Source of the DNA: Pseudomonadota bacterium
GTDB taxonomy: Bacteria; Desulfobacterota; Desulfobulbia; Desulfobulbales; Desulfocapsaceae
NCBI GenBank assembly: GCA_018821985.1
Contig: JAHJKP010000026.1
Span: 1-64,000 of the forward strand
Direction: 5' to 3'
Length of the DNA stretch: 64,000 nucleotides
Shown here: positions 34,340 to 42,889 of the stretch, one piece after another
Numbering within the stretch: position 1 is the stretch's first letter
How the letters are laid out: every line of letters begins with the position of its first letter
The notes under the pieces: generated by a model
Database searches by the model: none
The model's input: only the letters and a program-made list of their open reading frames with translations
What the model was told of the DNA's origin: nothing
Program-made: the position numbers and the translations under genes

Positions 34340-35671
34340 ATGAATGGCAAAACCATCTTGATCGTGGATGACAGCTCCACCATGCGGCGAATTATCACCA
34401 GAGAGCTGGAAGAGGCTGGTTATACGGTTCTGGCCGCGGAAAACGGTATGGAAGCCCTGGTCATGATCGAATGGATGGACAAGAATCCCGACCTCATCAC
34501 TCTCGATATCGACATGCCGGTGATGAACGGGTTCGAGGTCTGTGAACGCCTCCTCGAAAAACAGAAACAGAGGGGAGACAAGCAACAGACCAGAATCCCC
34601 ATTGTCTTTGTCTCAGCCAACGACACCCTGGAGAACCGACGGCGCGGTTTCCAGCTCGAGGTCACCGACTTCATCTCCAAACCGTTCAAGCAAAACGACA
34701 TCGTCAAGATGGTCAATAAGATCCTTTTTCCCCAGGAGCAGTTCCCCGGAATGACCGCTCTGGTCATTGACGATTCCTTCTCAGTCCGACGGATCATCTC
34801 CATGATCCTGAGACGCATCGGCATCACGGTGCTCAACGCCGCCAACGGTCTGGAGGGGCTCAAGACCATTGAAAATTTTCCCGGCACCCTGGATCTGATC
34901 ATCACCGACTACATGATGCCGGAGATGCGTGGAGATGAATTCTGCAAACTCATCCGTCAGAATCCGATTCTGGATCAAGTACCGCTTTTTGTGGTCAGCG
35001 CCTTTGACGATTTGGATCTGCTCCTTTCCCTCTTCAAGTCAGGGGCCACCGACTACCTGCACAAGCCCTTTATCGAGGAGGAGCTGCTGGCGAGGGTTGA
35101 GATCCACCTTCGGGCCAGGCAATATATCAACCAGGTGGAGAAACTGAACAAAAAGCTTGCACATCTGGCCAGCCGGGACGGTCTCACCACTCTTTACAAC
35201 CGCCGCTACTTTCAGGAGGCCCTTGACCGGGAATTCACCTCGGCAATTCGCCACCACCTTGAGCTTTCCTGCATCCTTATTGACCTTGATTTCTTCAAAA
35301 AGATCAACGACAGTTGCGGACACGCCTTCGGTGATCTGGTCTTGCAGGAATTCGCCACCATCCTTTCCACAAGATCCAGAGAATCAGATATCTGCGCACG
35401 TTACGGGGGAGAGGAATTTATCGTCCTTCTCCCCCACACCAATCTGGAATCCGCACTCCTCTTTGCTGAGGAGATCCGTTCCTCGTTGGAATTGCATGTG
35501 TTCAAGGACACGGAACACCGCCGCCAGATCTCCTGCAGCATCGGAGTCGCCTCCCTCCAGGACCATACTCCGATCAATGAAGACAAGCTGGTCAATATGG
35601 CCGACAAGGCCCTCTACGATGCGAAGAAACTTGGCAGAAACCAGGTCCGGCGCTACTCAGCAGAAAAATAA
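34340..35671 (+). CDS. PleD-like response regulator: REC-REC-GGDEF diguanylate cyclase
   Basis: 443 residues. REC1 (5-125) has Asp56 in LDIDMPVMNG. REC2 (138-255) has Asp190 in ITDYMMPEM. After a short coiled coil comes a GGDEF domain (DGLTTLYNRRYF, DLDFFKKINDSCGH, RYGGEEF). The inhibitory site RESD lies five residues before GGEEF, so product feedback is expected. Both receiver domains keep the phospho-acceptor and the switch Lys, unlike PleD, where the second is degenerate. I start at ATG 34340 (MNGKTILIVDD). The gene follows the split globin-GGDEF gene by 31 bases, so it likely shares a transcript. The cognate kinase is not adjacent. Confidence 0.94.
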   Translation: MNGKTILIVDDSSTMRRIITRELEEAGYTVLAAENGMEALVMIEWMDKNPDLITLDIDMPVMNGFEVCERLLEKQKQRGDKQQTRIPIVFVSANDTLENRRRGFQLEVTDFISKPFKQNDIVKMVNKILFPQEQFPGMTALVIDDSFSVRRIISMILRRIGITVLNAANGLEGLKTIENFPGTLDLIITDYMMPEMRGDEFCKLIRQNPILDQVPLFVVSAFDDLDLLLSLFKSGATDYLHKPFIEEELLARVEIHLRARQYINQVEKLNKKLAHLASRDGLTTLYNRRYFQEALDREFTSAIRHHLELSCILIDLDFFKKINDSCGHAFGDLVLQEFATILSTRSRESDICARYGGEEFIVLLPHTNLESALLFAEEIRSSLELHVFKDTEHRRQISCSIGVASLQDHTPINEDKLVNMADKALYDAKKLGRNQVRRYSAEK

Positions 35672-36107
35672 GGACGATATCATCCACAGCTTTTATCAAC
35701 AAGAAGACAAAATTTTCCATCAACCTTCCGCCCTAGCTCTTCCGCCAATATTTTTTTCTTGCCCTACCCTCGTATTTTTTTGGTATCGTTCCCATCAATC
35801 CGACATGGAAACGCCTTGCACGTAAGCTCTATCCTTTCATTGTCGTCAATATCTGACTGTGTCATTGTTCCTTGGAGAATGAACGGAAAGAATTGACAGA
35901 AAGAGCGTTTCTCGGTAAACCATAGGCTCTCTTTTCTCTCTTCAATTTCTTGTAACAACCATGTCGGATAACCGGCATGCTGAAGGATAAAAAAAGCATT
36001 CCGCTTTCAGCCCCGGAGAGAGGCAGCCTTCAACCATTCGACACGTTCATGGCCGAGACAAAGCCCGACTGTCAGAATTACAGCTTGCTCTTTTCATATA
36101 AAATACC
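35672..36107. other. Intergenic region before the methionine synthase-like gene
   Basis: About 435 bases, AT-rich in its first half. A short hairpin, CATGTCGG/CCGGCATG around ATAA with one mismatch, lies at about 35961-35980, followed by an A-run. I see no supported gene; the region presumably contains the promoter for the gene at 36108. Confidence 0.4.
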
Positions 36108-37214
36108 ATGACCACAACACAACAAACCCCTTTTCGCGCCAATGGCCTGCCTCTACTCATTGGCAGTCTGCCAGTCAATGATCCACAGGTCGCCATTAAA
36201 GAATGGATCCTGACAGCCACCCCGGAAATCCCTATCTGGCCGCAGTTACCCACCAATCCCTATGAGCACATGTTGCACCAGTTTGCTGAAGGGTTGCCGG
36301 GTGTGGTGGAAGAGTCTGTTGCAACAGTGGAAAGCCGCATCTTCTACGATACGGAGGCCGCCGGTTTTGAAGAGGCGCAACTCGCCTTTTACGAGGAATA
36401 CCTGCAGACGACCGAAGATCCAGAGCTCCTGCTGACCTCACGTTTTGCCGTAAGCCGCCAGCGGGCTCAGGGAATCTACACCCTGACTGATGCCGTCGGC
36501 GATTTCTCCTGCCCCACAGCCCTTAAAGGACAGATCACCGGCCCCTTTACCATGCTCACCGGGGTCCAAGACAAAGAAGACCGGATCGGGTATTACAATC
36601 CCACCATCCGTGATATCGTGGTCAAAGGACTGGCCATGAAGGCCGCCTGGCAGGCATTGTTTCTGCAAAGGCAATCCCGTTTGCCGGTCCTGATCTTCAT
36701 CGACGAACCTGCACTTGCGGGACTTGGATCATCGGCCTTTATCTCGATTGGTGCCGAAGACATCAGAGAAGACATCAATGAGGTCTGCACCGCCATCCAC
36801 TCTGTGGGTGCCTTGGCCGGGGTACATGTCTGCGCCAACACCGAATGGGACCTCCTGCTCAGCTCGGAAATCGACATCCTGAGCTTTGACGCCTACGGAT
36901 ATTTTGACCGTTTGGTACTCCTAAAAGAGCAGCTTCACGCCTATCTGGATCAAGGGAAAATTTTGGCCTGGGGTATTGTGCCCACTTCTGATCATGAGGC
37001 CATTGAAAAAGAGAGCTGCGAAACACTGGTCAAACTGTGGGAAGAGCAGGCAGAGCAGCTGATACGACCTGGCCGCAACCTGGCCTCCATTCTGAGCCAG
37101 ACCCTCATTACTCCCAGCTGTGGCACCGGTTCTCTGCCACCTGTATTGGCCAGAAAAGTGCTGGATCTGACCAGGGACATCTCAAGAACACTCAAAGAAA
37201 AGTATCAGGTTTAG
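36108..37214 (+). CDS. MetE C-terminal-like (core) methionine synthase/methyltransferase
   Basis: 368 residues of the UROD/MetE-like TIM-barrel superfamily. The zinc-site pattern of cobalamin-independent methionine synthase is kept: HVC in GVHVCANTEWDLL (His-x-Cys) and a late Cys in LITPSCGTGSLPP. LKGQITGPFTM and FIDEPALAGLG are also typical. The N-terminal half of classical MetE, which helps bind folate, is missing. Short core-MetE proteins of anaerobes are known to take methyl groups from corrinoid proteins, so this is probably a folate-independent methionine synthase or a related methyltransferase. The methyl donor is inferred. lysS follows 70 bases downstream. Confidence 0.75.
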   Translation: MTTTQQTPFRANGLPLLIGSLPVNDPQVAIKEWILTATPEIPIWPQLPTNPYEHMLHQFAEGLPGVVEESVATVESRIFYDTEAAGFEEAQLAFYEEYLQTTEDPELLLTSRFAVSRQRAQGIYTLTDAVGDFSCPTALKGQITGPFTMLTGVQDKEDRIGYYNPTIRDIVVKGLAMKAAWQALFLQRQSRLPVLIFIDEPALAGLGSSAFISIGAEDIREDINEVCTAIHSVGALAGVHVCANTEWDLLLSSEIDILSFDAYGYFDRLVLLKEQLHAYLDQGKILAWGIVPTSDHEAIEKESCETLVKLWEEQAEQLIRPGRNLASILSQTLITPSCGTGSLPPVLARKVLDLTRDISRTLKEKYQV

Positions 37215-37215
37215 C

Positions 37216-37270
37216 GCCAAGGTACTACTTACTATTACTTACTATTCCTTACAACTCACTACTTACAACC
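37216..37270 (+). repeat. Short degenerate direct repeats (ACTTACTATT-like) before lysS
   Basis: Between the methionine synthase-like gene and lysS the sequence repeats TACTTACTATT twice and then CTTACAACTCAC/CTTACAACCC. It is low-complexity, without hairpins, in a 70-base gap. It may be slippage sequence or simple spacer; no function is claimed. Confidence 0.4.
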
Positions 37271-37284
37271 CTACGCCATTAATC

Positions 37285-38841
37285 ATGAGTCAAGAAAATC
37301 AAGTATTGAAACAACGACGGGAAAAAGCAGAGGCCCTGGCCGCGCTTGGCATTAATATATTCAGCAACAGCTTCAAGCCGGCAAACCGGATCAAGGAGCT
37401 GCTACCCAAGGGCGAACACTTGGCAGCGGAGTCCTTTGATGAAACCAAATTCACCTATTCCATTGCCGGACGGATCATGTCCATGCGCAAGTTCGGCAAG
37501 GCGGCCTTCTGCCATCTGGCCGACGCCTCTGGACAGATTCAGATCTATGTCAAGAAGGACACCGTAGGAGAAGAGCAGTTTGCCGCCTTCAAAAAATGGG
37601 ACATCGGCGACATCGTGGGCATTGAAGGAAAACTGTTCAAGACCCAGACCGATGAGCTCTCGGTCATGGCCGACAAGCTGGTCATGATCACCAAATCACT
37701 GCGGCCCCTGCCCGAGAAATGGCACGGTCTGACCAATGTGGAGACCCGCTACCGTCAGCGCTATGTAGACCTGATTGTCACCCCTGAAAGCCGGGCTATC
37801 TTCCGTAAACGCGTTGAAATAATTCGCCTGATCAGGGAATTCCTGGGCAACCGCGGGTTCATGGAAGTGGAGACACCGATGATGCAGCCAATCCCCGGCG
37901 GTGCCACTGCCAAACCGTTCAAGACCCATCATAATGCCCTCGGCATGGATCTCTACCTGCGCATTGCCCCGGAACTCTACCTGAAACGACTGCTGGTGGG
38001 CGGCTTTGAAAGGGTCTTTGAGATCAACCGCAACTTTCGCAATGAGGGTCTGTCCACCCGGCATAACCCGGAATTCACCATGTTGGAATTTTATCAGGCC
38101 TATGCCACCTTTCACGACATGATGGACATCACCGAAGAACTGGTTTCCTGGCTGTCGCAAGAGGTAAACGACACTATGGAGATCGATTACCAAGGAACCA
38201 AGGTCAATCTGACCCCGCCCTGGAGGCGTCTCACCATGAATGAGGCCCTGACCGAGATCGGCGGCATTGCCTCAGAGGTCGTGGAAGATGATGAGCAGGT
38301 CCTGACCCTGGCCAGGAGCACAAAAGGGGTTAAACTTGAACCGCTGGCCGGCCCAGGCAAGGCCAGGACCGCCCTCTTTGAACTGCTGGTTGAAGAAAAG
38401 CTCATCGATCCCACCTTTATCACCTCCTATCCCATCGAGGTGTCGCCTCTGGCCCGGAGAAATGAAGAGAATCCCACAGTAACCGACCGTTTTGAGCTCT
38501 TCATCACCGGTCGCGAGATCGCCAATGCCTTCAGTGAGTTAAGTGACCCCATTGACCAGCGCCAGCGCCTGGAACAGCAGATTGCGGAAAAAGGTGACGA
38601 CGAGGAAATTCACTCCGAGATGGATGAGGATTTTGTCCGGGCCCTTGAATTCGGGATGCCCTCCGCCGCAGGTCAGGGTATAGGTATTGACCGTTTGATC
38701 ATGCTGCTCACCAACTCCGCCTCCATCCGTGACGTCATCCTCTTTCCCCACATGAAGCCTGAATCAGATGATAACGGACAAAAAGCACAGGGAAAACAGC
38801 AGAAAGAGCAAGGCGGCACGTGCAAAAAATGCAAAGAATAA
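37285..38841 (+). CDS. lysS: Lysyl-tRNA synthetase, class II
   Basis: 518 residues; charges tRNA-Lys with lysine. An OB-fold anticodon-binding domain (IAGRIMSMRKFGKAAFCHLADA) is followed by the class II catalytic core: motif 1 around VETPMMQPIPGGA, motif 2 NRNFRNEGLSTRHNPEFTM, and motif 3 GIGIDRLIMLLT. It ends with a hydrophilic extension of about 28 residues that is rich in Lys/Gln and closes with CKKCKE, an unusual CxxC tail that could bind metal or simply be unconserved. Its start ATG 37285 follows an AT-rich gap. It is upstream of lolCD on the same strand. Confidence 0.97.
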   Translation: MSQENQVLKQRREKAEALAALGINIFSNSFKPANRIKELLPKGEHLAAESFDETKFTYSIAGRIMSMRKFGKAAFCHLADASGQIQIYVKKDTVGEEQFAAFKKWDIGDIVGIEGKLFKTQTDELSVMADKLVMITKSLRPLPEKWHGLTNVETRYRQRYVDLIVTPESRAIFRKRVEIIRLIREFLGNRGFMEVETPMMQPIPGGATAKPFKTHHNALGMDLYLRIAPELYLKRLLVGGFERVFEINRNFRNEGLSTRHNPEFTMLEFYQAYATFHDMMDITEELVSWLSQEVNDTMEIDYQGTKVNLTPPWRRLTMNEALTEIGGIASEVVEDDEQVLTLARSTKGVKLEPLAGPGKARTALFELLVEEKLIDPTFITSYPIEVSPLARRNEENPTVTDRFELFITGREIANAFSELSDPIDQRQRLEQQIAEKGDDEEIHSEMDEDFVRALEFGMPSAAGQGIGIDRLIMLLTNSASIRDVILFPHMKPESDDNGQKAQGKQQKEQGGTCKKCKE

Positions 38842-38886
38842 GATCAACATCGTCTATCCCCTGCCAGCTGATATCCGTCCCCTGAT

Positions 38887-40125
38887 ATGTACGAATGGTT
38901 TATCAGCTTCCGCTATCTGCGGGCCAGGCATAAGCAGCGATTCATCTCGCTGATCTCGCTGATTTCCGTAGCCGGCATCACTGTCGGGGTCATGGCCCTG
39001 ATCGTGGTACTGGCCGTCTATTCTGGGTTCACTGATGGATTGCGTGACCAGATCCTGGGCATCAATTCCCATATCATTGTCCAGCATCCCGGCGGTTCCA
39101 TTGACAATTACCGAGAAACACGCAAGCAGATCCTCACCGTGGACGGGGTCACCGGAGCCACCCCCTATCTCTACACCCAGACCCTCTTAAGCGGGGCCAC
39201 AGGTGGCAGCGGTGTCATCCTCAGGGGCATTGACCCTGAGACGGCCAAAGGAGTTATCAAGCTTGGCAAACAGATGATTCGCGGCTCCATCCATGACCTG
39301 GAGCAGGATGCAGCCAGCCGGATTCCACCTATCATCCTCGGCAAGAATCTGGCGGACGAACTCCACGTCACGGTCAATGACAAGGTGCGCCTCATCTCCT
39401 CTTCAGGGCCCCTTACCCCCATGGGCGTGATCCCCAAAATCAAGACCTGCAGGGTATCCGGCATCTTTGAATCGGGGATGTATGAATATGACTCAAGCCT
39501 CGCCTATATGACCCTGACCGACGTCCAGGCCTTTCTGGGAAGCGGTGACGTGGTTCACGGGATTGAGGTTTCGGTTAAGGAAAATGCGCTGAATCAGGCT
39601 GACCAGGTGGCCCGCAAAATCACCGACGAGCTAGCTTCCACAAGTGATTCCATCTTCATTGCCAAGGACTGGATGTCCATGAACCGGAACCTCTTTGCCG
39701 CCTTCAAGCTGGAGAAGATCGGCATGTTCATCTGCCTGACCCTGATCATCTTAGTGGCGGCCCTGAACATCATCAGCGCCCTGATCATGGTGGTGATGGA
39801 GAAGGAAAAGGATATTGCCATTCTCAAATCGATGGGGGCCACCTCCCGCTCCATCATGAAGATCTTCTTCTTTCAGGGGCTGGTCATCGCCTTTTCCGGT
39901 ACCATTCTCGGTGTCACAGGGGGCTTAGGCCTTTGCGAGCTCCTCTCCCGCTACAAATTCATCGAATTGCCCTCTAATGTCTATCCCATGAGCACCCTGC
40001 CGATCAAGGTGCTGCCCATGGATGTGACCATTGTTGCTATCGCCGCCATCATCATCACCCTGGCCGCCACCATCTACCCCTCCTGGAAGGCCTCTCAGGT
40101 CCACCCCGGCGAGGTTCTGTCATGA
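38887..40125 (+). CDS. lolC: Lipoprotein-releasing system permease LolC/LolE
   Basis: 412-residue FtsX-type permease that extracts outer-membrane lipoproteins from the inner membrane for transfer to LolA. It begins YEWFISFRYLRARHKQRFIS, then VAGITVGVMALIVVLAVYSGF as the first membrane helix. A large periplasmic domain (about 45-270) follows, then three C-terminal helices (MFICLTLIILVAALNIISAL, GLVIAFSGTILGVTGGLGL, VTIVAIAAIIITLAATIYPSW). The stop overlaps lolD by four bases (ATGA). Only one permease gene is present, so a LolF-like homodimer is likely, but LolC and LolE cannot be told apart here. Confidence 0.93.
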   Translation: MYEWFISFRYLRARHKQRFISLISLISVAGITVGVMALIVVLAVYSGFTDGLRDQILGINSHIIVQHPGGSIDNYRETRKQILTVDGVTGATPYLYTQTLLSGATGGSGVILRGIDPETAKGVIKLGKQMIRGSIHDLEQDAASRIPPIILGKNLADELHVTVNDKVRLISSSGPLTPMGVIPKIKTCRVSGIFESGMYEYDSSLAYMTLTDVQAFLGSGDVVHGIEVSVKENALNQADQVARKITDELASTSDSIFIAKDWMSMNRNLFAAFKLEKIGMFICLTLIILVAALNIISALIMVVMEKEKDIAILKSMGATSRSIMKIFFFQGLVIAFSGTILGVTGGLGLCELLSRYKFIELPSNVYPMSTLPIKVLPMDVTIVAIAAIIITLAATIYPSWKASQVHPGEVLS

Positions 40126-40805
40126 CCCTGCAACCACTGTTTGCCGCCCGGGAACTCCGCAAAAATTATGGAGAAGGACCAAGCGCCATTGAAATCCTGA
40201 AAGGGGTGAATCTGGAGACCCGCAGCGGCGAGATGACGGCCATTGTCGGCGCCTCAGGTTCCGGCAAGACCACCCTGCTCAGGATCCTGGGTACCCTTGA
40301 TACCCCCACCAGCGGCGAGCTCTTTTTCAAAGGCGAGAACCTGACTCAAAAGAAAGATGCGGAACTTGCTGAATATCGGAACCGTGCAGTTGGTTTTATC
40401 TTCCAGTTCCATCACCTGCTCCCTGAGTTCACCGCCCTTGAGAATGTGATGATGCCCGGTCTCATTGCCGGAAAGAAAAGAGCCGAAATGATTGAACCAG
40501 CCACGACTCTCCTGGCCGAGGTAGAACTCAGCCACCGGACGCACCATAAAGTAGGAGAACTCTCGGGAGGAGAGCAGCAGCGCACCGCCCTGGCCCGAGC
40601 CCTGATCATGAAACCGGCCCTGCTCTTTGCCGACGAACCCACCGGCAATCTGGACAGCCGCTCCGGCGATATCGTCTTTGAATTATTGCAGAGACTTTGT
40701 AGTGAACTGGCCCTGGCAACCGTCATGGTCACCCACAACATGGCCCTGGCTGACCGCATGGATCGCTGCCTCACCCTCAAAGACGGCGTACTGTTGCAGG
40801 AATAG
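40122..40805 (+). CDS. lolD: Lipoprotein-releasing ABC transporter ATPase LolD
   Basis: 227-residue ATPase energising lipoprotein release. Walker A GASGSGKTT, Q-loop FQFHHLLPEFTALENVMMP, signature LSGGEQQRTALARAL, Walker B ALLFADEPTGNLD and the H-loop VTHNMALA are intact; the FQFHHLLPEF block is characteristic of LolD rather than other MacB-type ATPases. Its start overlaps the permease stop, implying translational coupling. Lysyl-tRNA synthetase upstream is a common neighbour of lol genes. Confidence 0.95.
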   Translation: MTLQPLFAARELRKNYGEGPSAIEILKGVNLETRSGEMTAIVGASGSGKTTLLRILGTLDTPTSGELFFKGENLTQKKDAELAEYRNRAVGFIFQFHHLLPEFTALENVMMPGLIAGKKRAEMIEPATTLLAEVELSHRTHHKVGELSGGEQQRTALARALIMKPALLFADEPTGNLDSRSGDIVFELLQRLCSELALATVMVTHNMALADRMDRCLTLKDGVLLQE

Positions 40806-41126
40806 CGGCAACAGATATCTTGAAATAAATCGCCAAGAGTTCAAACGCCCGACAGAAACAATCATTAGCCGACATTCTCTCTCCTCTCCCGTTCCCACAA
40901 GTGAATAGACTGAAGAGTATTGGCAGGATCTTGACTATCAAATGTCCAAATAAAGTTCCCTGAAATGATGTCATCTTTCTGCATATCACTCGCTGAAAAT
41001 AATATTGAGAAACTGAATAATACTTGTTCCGTGAAAATGGTAATCTGGGCGGAGCAAGATAGGCTTGAAGAGAAAAAATGTACCCCTCTACACCACTTTA
41101 ACCATTTTTCAATGGAGGAAAATTGT
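40806..41126. other. Intergenic region after lolD
   Basis: 320 bases, AT-rich from about 40950. It should hold the promoter for the secreted protein gene at 41127. The open frame of that gene continues upstream, but without support. No hairpin terminator after lolD was recognised. Confidence 0.4.
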
Positions 41127-41912
41127 ATGGTAAGATTAAAACGATCCCGATATGCATGGTTTCTTCTGTTCCTTTTTTTCCTCCCCGCATCGGCTACAGC
41201 CGGCCCGACAGTTCTTTTTGACCAAAGCCATGGGCAGCGTTTTCTGATTGCCAAGAATGGCCCTCTGGATCTTTCTCAATTTGCATCTCTCTTTAGCAAT
41301 GAAAGCGCGACACTCATTGTATCCGACAAACAACTGACGACAGACTCTCTTTCTGATATTGACATCCTGATAATTTCAGGCCCATTTCTTCCGATCACAG
41401 AACCCGAGATTAATGCCATCGCCCAGTTTATTGATCAGGGGGGCAGGTTGGCCATCATGGCCCATATTTCATCACCTCTGACAGCGCTTTTACAGCGACT
41501 GGAAGTATCAATTTCTTCAGCACCCATCTATGAACAGCAAAACATCCTGAACAATAACGGCCGTGATTTTATGGTAAATCGTCTGGATGACCACCCTTTG
41601 ACTCAAGACCTCGACGGTTTCATGGTTTATGGTTGTTGGGCCTTGATGGGTCGAGGTAAAAACATGCAGGCAATTGCCAGTACCAGTCAGGACGCCTGGG
41701 TAGACTTAAACAACAATGGCATTCTCAATGAAAAGGATGCGAAGCAAGCATTCTCACTTATTGTCGTTGGAAAGTTAGGCCAAGGGTCATTTGCTGTTTT
41801 TGGTGATGACGCAATTTTCCAGAATCAATTTCTCACTGGAGGTAATCTTCTCCTCGCACGCAATCTTGCCCGCTGGTTTTGTCCTTCCGGTCCATCGCCA
41901 ACGTTATTTTGA
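41127..41912 (+). CDS. Secreted DUF4350/GATase-like protein
   Basis: About 261 residues. The start ATG 41127 follows GGAGG by eight bases; the open frame extends upstream but is not needed. The N-terminus KRSRYAWFLLFLFFLPASATAG is a signal peptide. The mature part has an alpha/beta layout: FDQSHGQRFLI, then DIDILIISGPFLPIT, QGGRLAIMAHIS, and a late FGDDAIFQNQFL. It resembles the class I glutamine amidotransferase-like fold of DUF4350-type proteins, without an obvious catalytic Cys. A periplasmic sugar or peptide-binding role is possible, but the function is unknown. It stands alone. Confidence 0.7.
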   Translation: MVRLKRSRYAWFLLFLFFLPASATAGPTVLFDQSHGQRFLIAKNGPLDLSQFASLFSNESATLIVSDKQLTTDSLSDIDILIISGPFLPITEPEINAIAQFIDQGGRLAIMAHISSPLTALLQRLEVSISSAPIYEQQNILNNNGRDFMVNRLDDHPLTQDLDGFMVYGCWALMGRGKNMQAIASTSQDAWVDLNNNGILNEKDAKQAFSLIVVGKLGQGSFAVFGDDAIFQNQFLTGGNLLLARNLARWFCPSGPSPTLF

Positions 41913-41920
41913 GACAAAAA

Positions 41921-41948
41921 AAATAAGCACCTTTGGTGCAGATGATTA
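41921..41948. terminator. Hairpin after the secreted DUF4350-like gene
   Basis: GCACC (41927-41931) pairs with GGTGC (41935-41939) around TTT, with an A-run on the left and a weaker T-rich stretch on the right. It fits a small bidirectional terminator 15 bases after the stop. The stem is short. Confidence 0.45.
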
Positions 41949-42190
41949 TTTTTCAGCTTATCCAACGAAAGCGTACTTCAAAATTGGAACGCCAGGGAAC
42001 ATCCATGACAAATAACGTCAAGAGGAAAACGGAGATTTCCCTTCCGGCTGATGCACTTTGTTGCTTCTCATGTCCCTAATTTTCATTTTCTCCTCTCCCG
42101 TTCACCCAGATAAAGAGAGTGAGGAGTTTTGGATAGATATTAACTCTGGTAGTCCATGAGTTACGGGCAACGGTCATCCATGCAGGGACG

Positions 42191-42363
42191 GGCATTTTGA
42201 TATAGGAGTACTTCTAGGACGGCCTTGTTCAGATCAGTCACTTGGCGGATCGATTTGTCAAGAACCGGGCTGAGAGAGTGAGGTCTGCCAGCAGGTGAAA
42301 GTTCGAATCATTGAGGTAGATGAGCTGCGAGGGAGAATTTCACTGTCGCTGCGTGATCTGTAG
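42191..42363 (+). pseudogene. Decayed C-terminal S1-domain fragment of Tex
   Basis: Translation in shifting frames gives GHFDIGV, then DGLVQISHLADRFVKN followed by RAERVRS, then QVKVRIIEVDELRGRISLSL followed by RDL and a stop at 42361-42363. Joined, these read like the C-terminal S1 RNA-binding domain of the transcription accessory protein Tex (GAFVDIGV..DGLVHISxLADRFVKDP..VKVxVxEVDxxRxRISLSL). Two frame changes are needed, one near 42210-42218 and one near 42289-42296, and nothing of the remaining several hundred residues is present. It is therefore a remnant, not a gene. Either a tex gene was lost here or a partial copy was left by a rearrangement. Confidence 0.75.
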
Positions 42364-42396
42364 AGCATGCGCGGCGGGTCATAGCAGAGGCAGAAC

Positions 42397-42597
42397 ATGG
42401 CAAAAACACTGATCACCATCGGCATTATTCTCGTCATCCTTGGCCTTTGCTGGCCATTGTTACAAAAATTGAATCTGGGCCGGCTGCCAGGTGATTTTGT
42501 CTTCAAGTCTGGGAACTTTAAGTTTTACTTTCCCCTGACCACGTGCATTGTCATTTCCGTGGTGCTGTCGATACTGTTCTGGATTTGCAAGAAATGA
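42397..42597 (+). CDS. DUF2905-family small membrane protein
   Basis: 66 residues with two hydrophobic helices (LITIGIILVILGLCWPLL and FPLTTCIVISVVLSILFWIC) joined by the loop KLNLGRLPGDFVFKSGNFKF. The loop motif LGRLPGDF and the two-helix layout are the hallmark of DUF2905. Function is unknown; the family is widespread in bacteria. The gene begins 33 bases after the Tex remnant, a plausible original neighbour. Confidence 0.85.
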   Translation: MAKTLITIGIILVILGLCWPLLQKLNLGRLPGDFVFKSGNFKFYFPLTTCIVISVVLSILFWICKK

Positions 42598-42889
42598 CCT
42601 TTTCTGTCCTAACCCATAGCGAGAGAGCAGATTGTTATCTTCTAAATCTATTATGCATCGCCTGATTTCAGCAGCACAATTTACGGGCAACTCAATCTAC
42701 TGCTTGTAGCCGAATGGATTCAAGAAGGTTAAGTCACCTTGTATTACTCGAAGTTGAATCTTGCCAAGGGACTTCTTTCTCTGTTGAAATTCTGTTTGAG
42801 TAAAAATCCATATATCTTAACCTTTAGAAAGAAACCGTGGATGTCCCCGATTACCCCCAGCTCGAATAAATCTCCTCTTCGAGTTCCTG

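Larger units (their letters stand above)
41913..42396. other. Intergenic region holding a terminator-like hairpin and a Tex gene remnant
   Basis: 480 bases. It begins with the hairpin at 41927-41939. The middle (about 41950-42190) has no recognised content. The end carries the decayed Tex fragment at 42191-42363, immediately before the DUF2905 gene. Confidence 0.5.
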
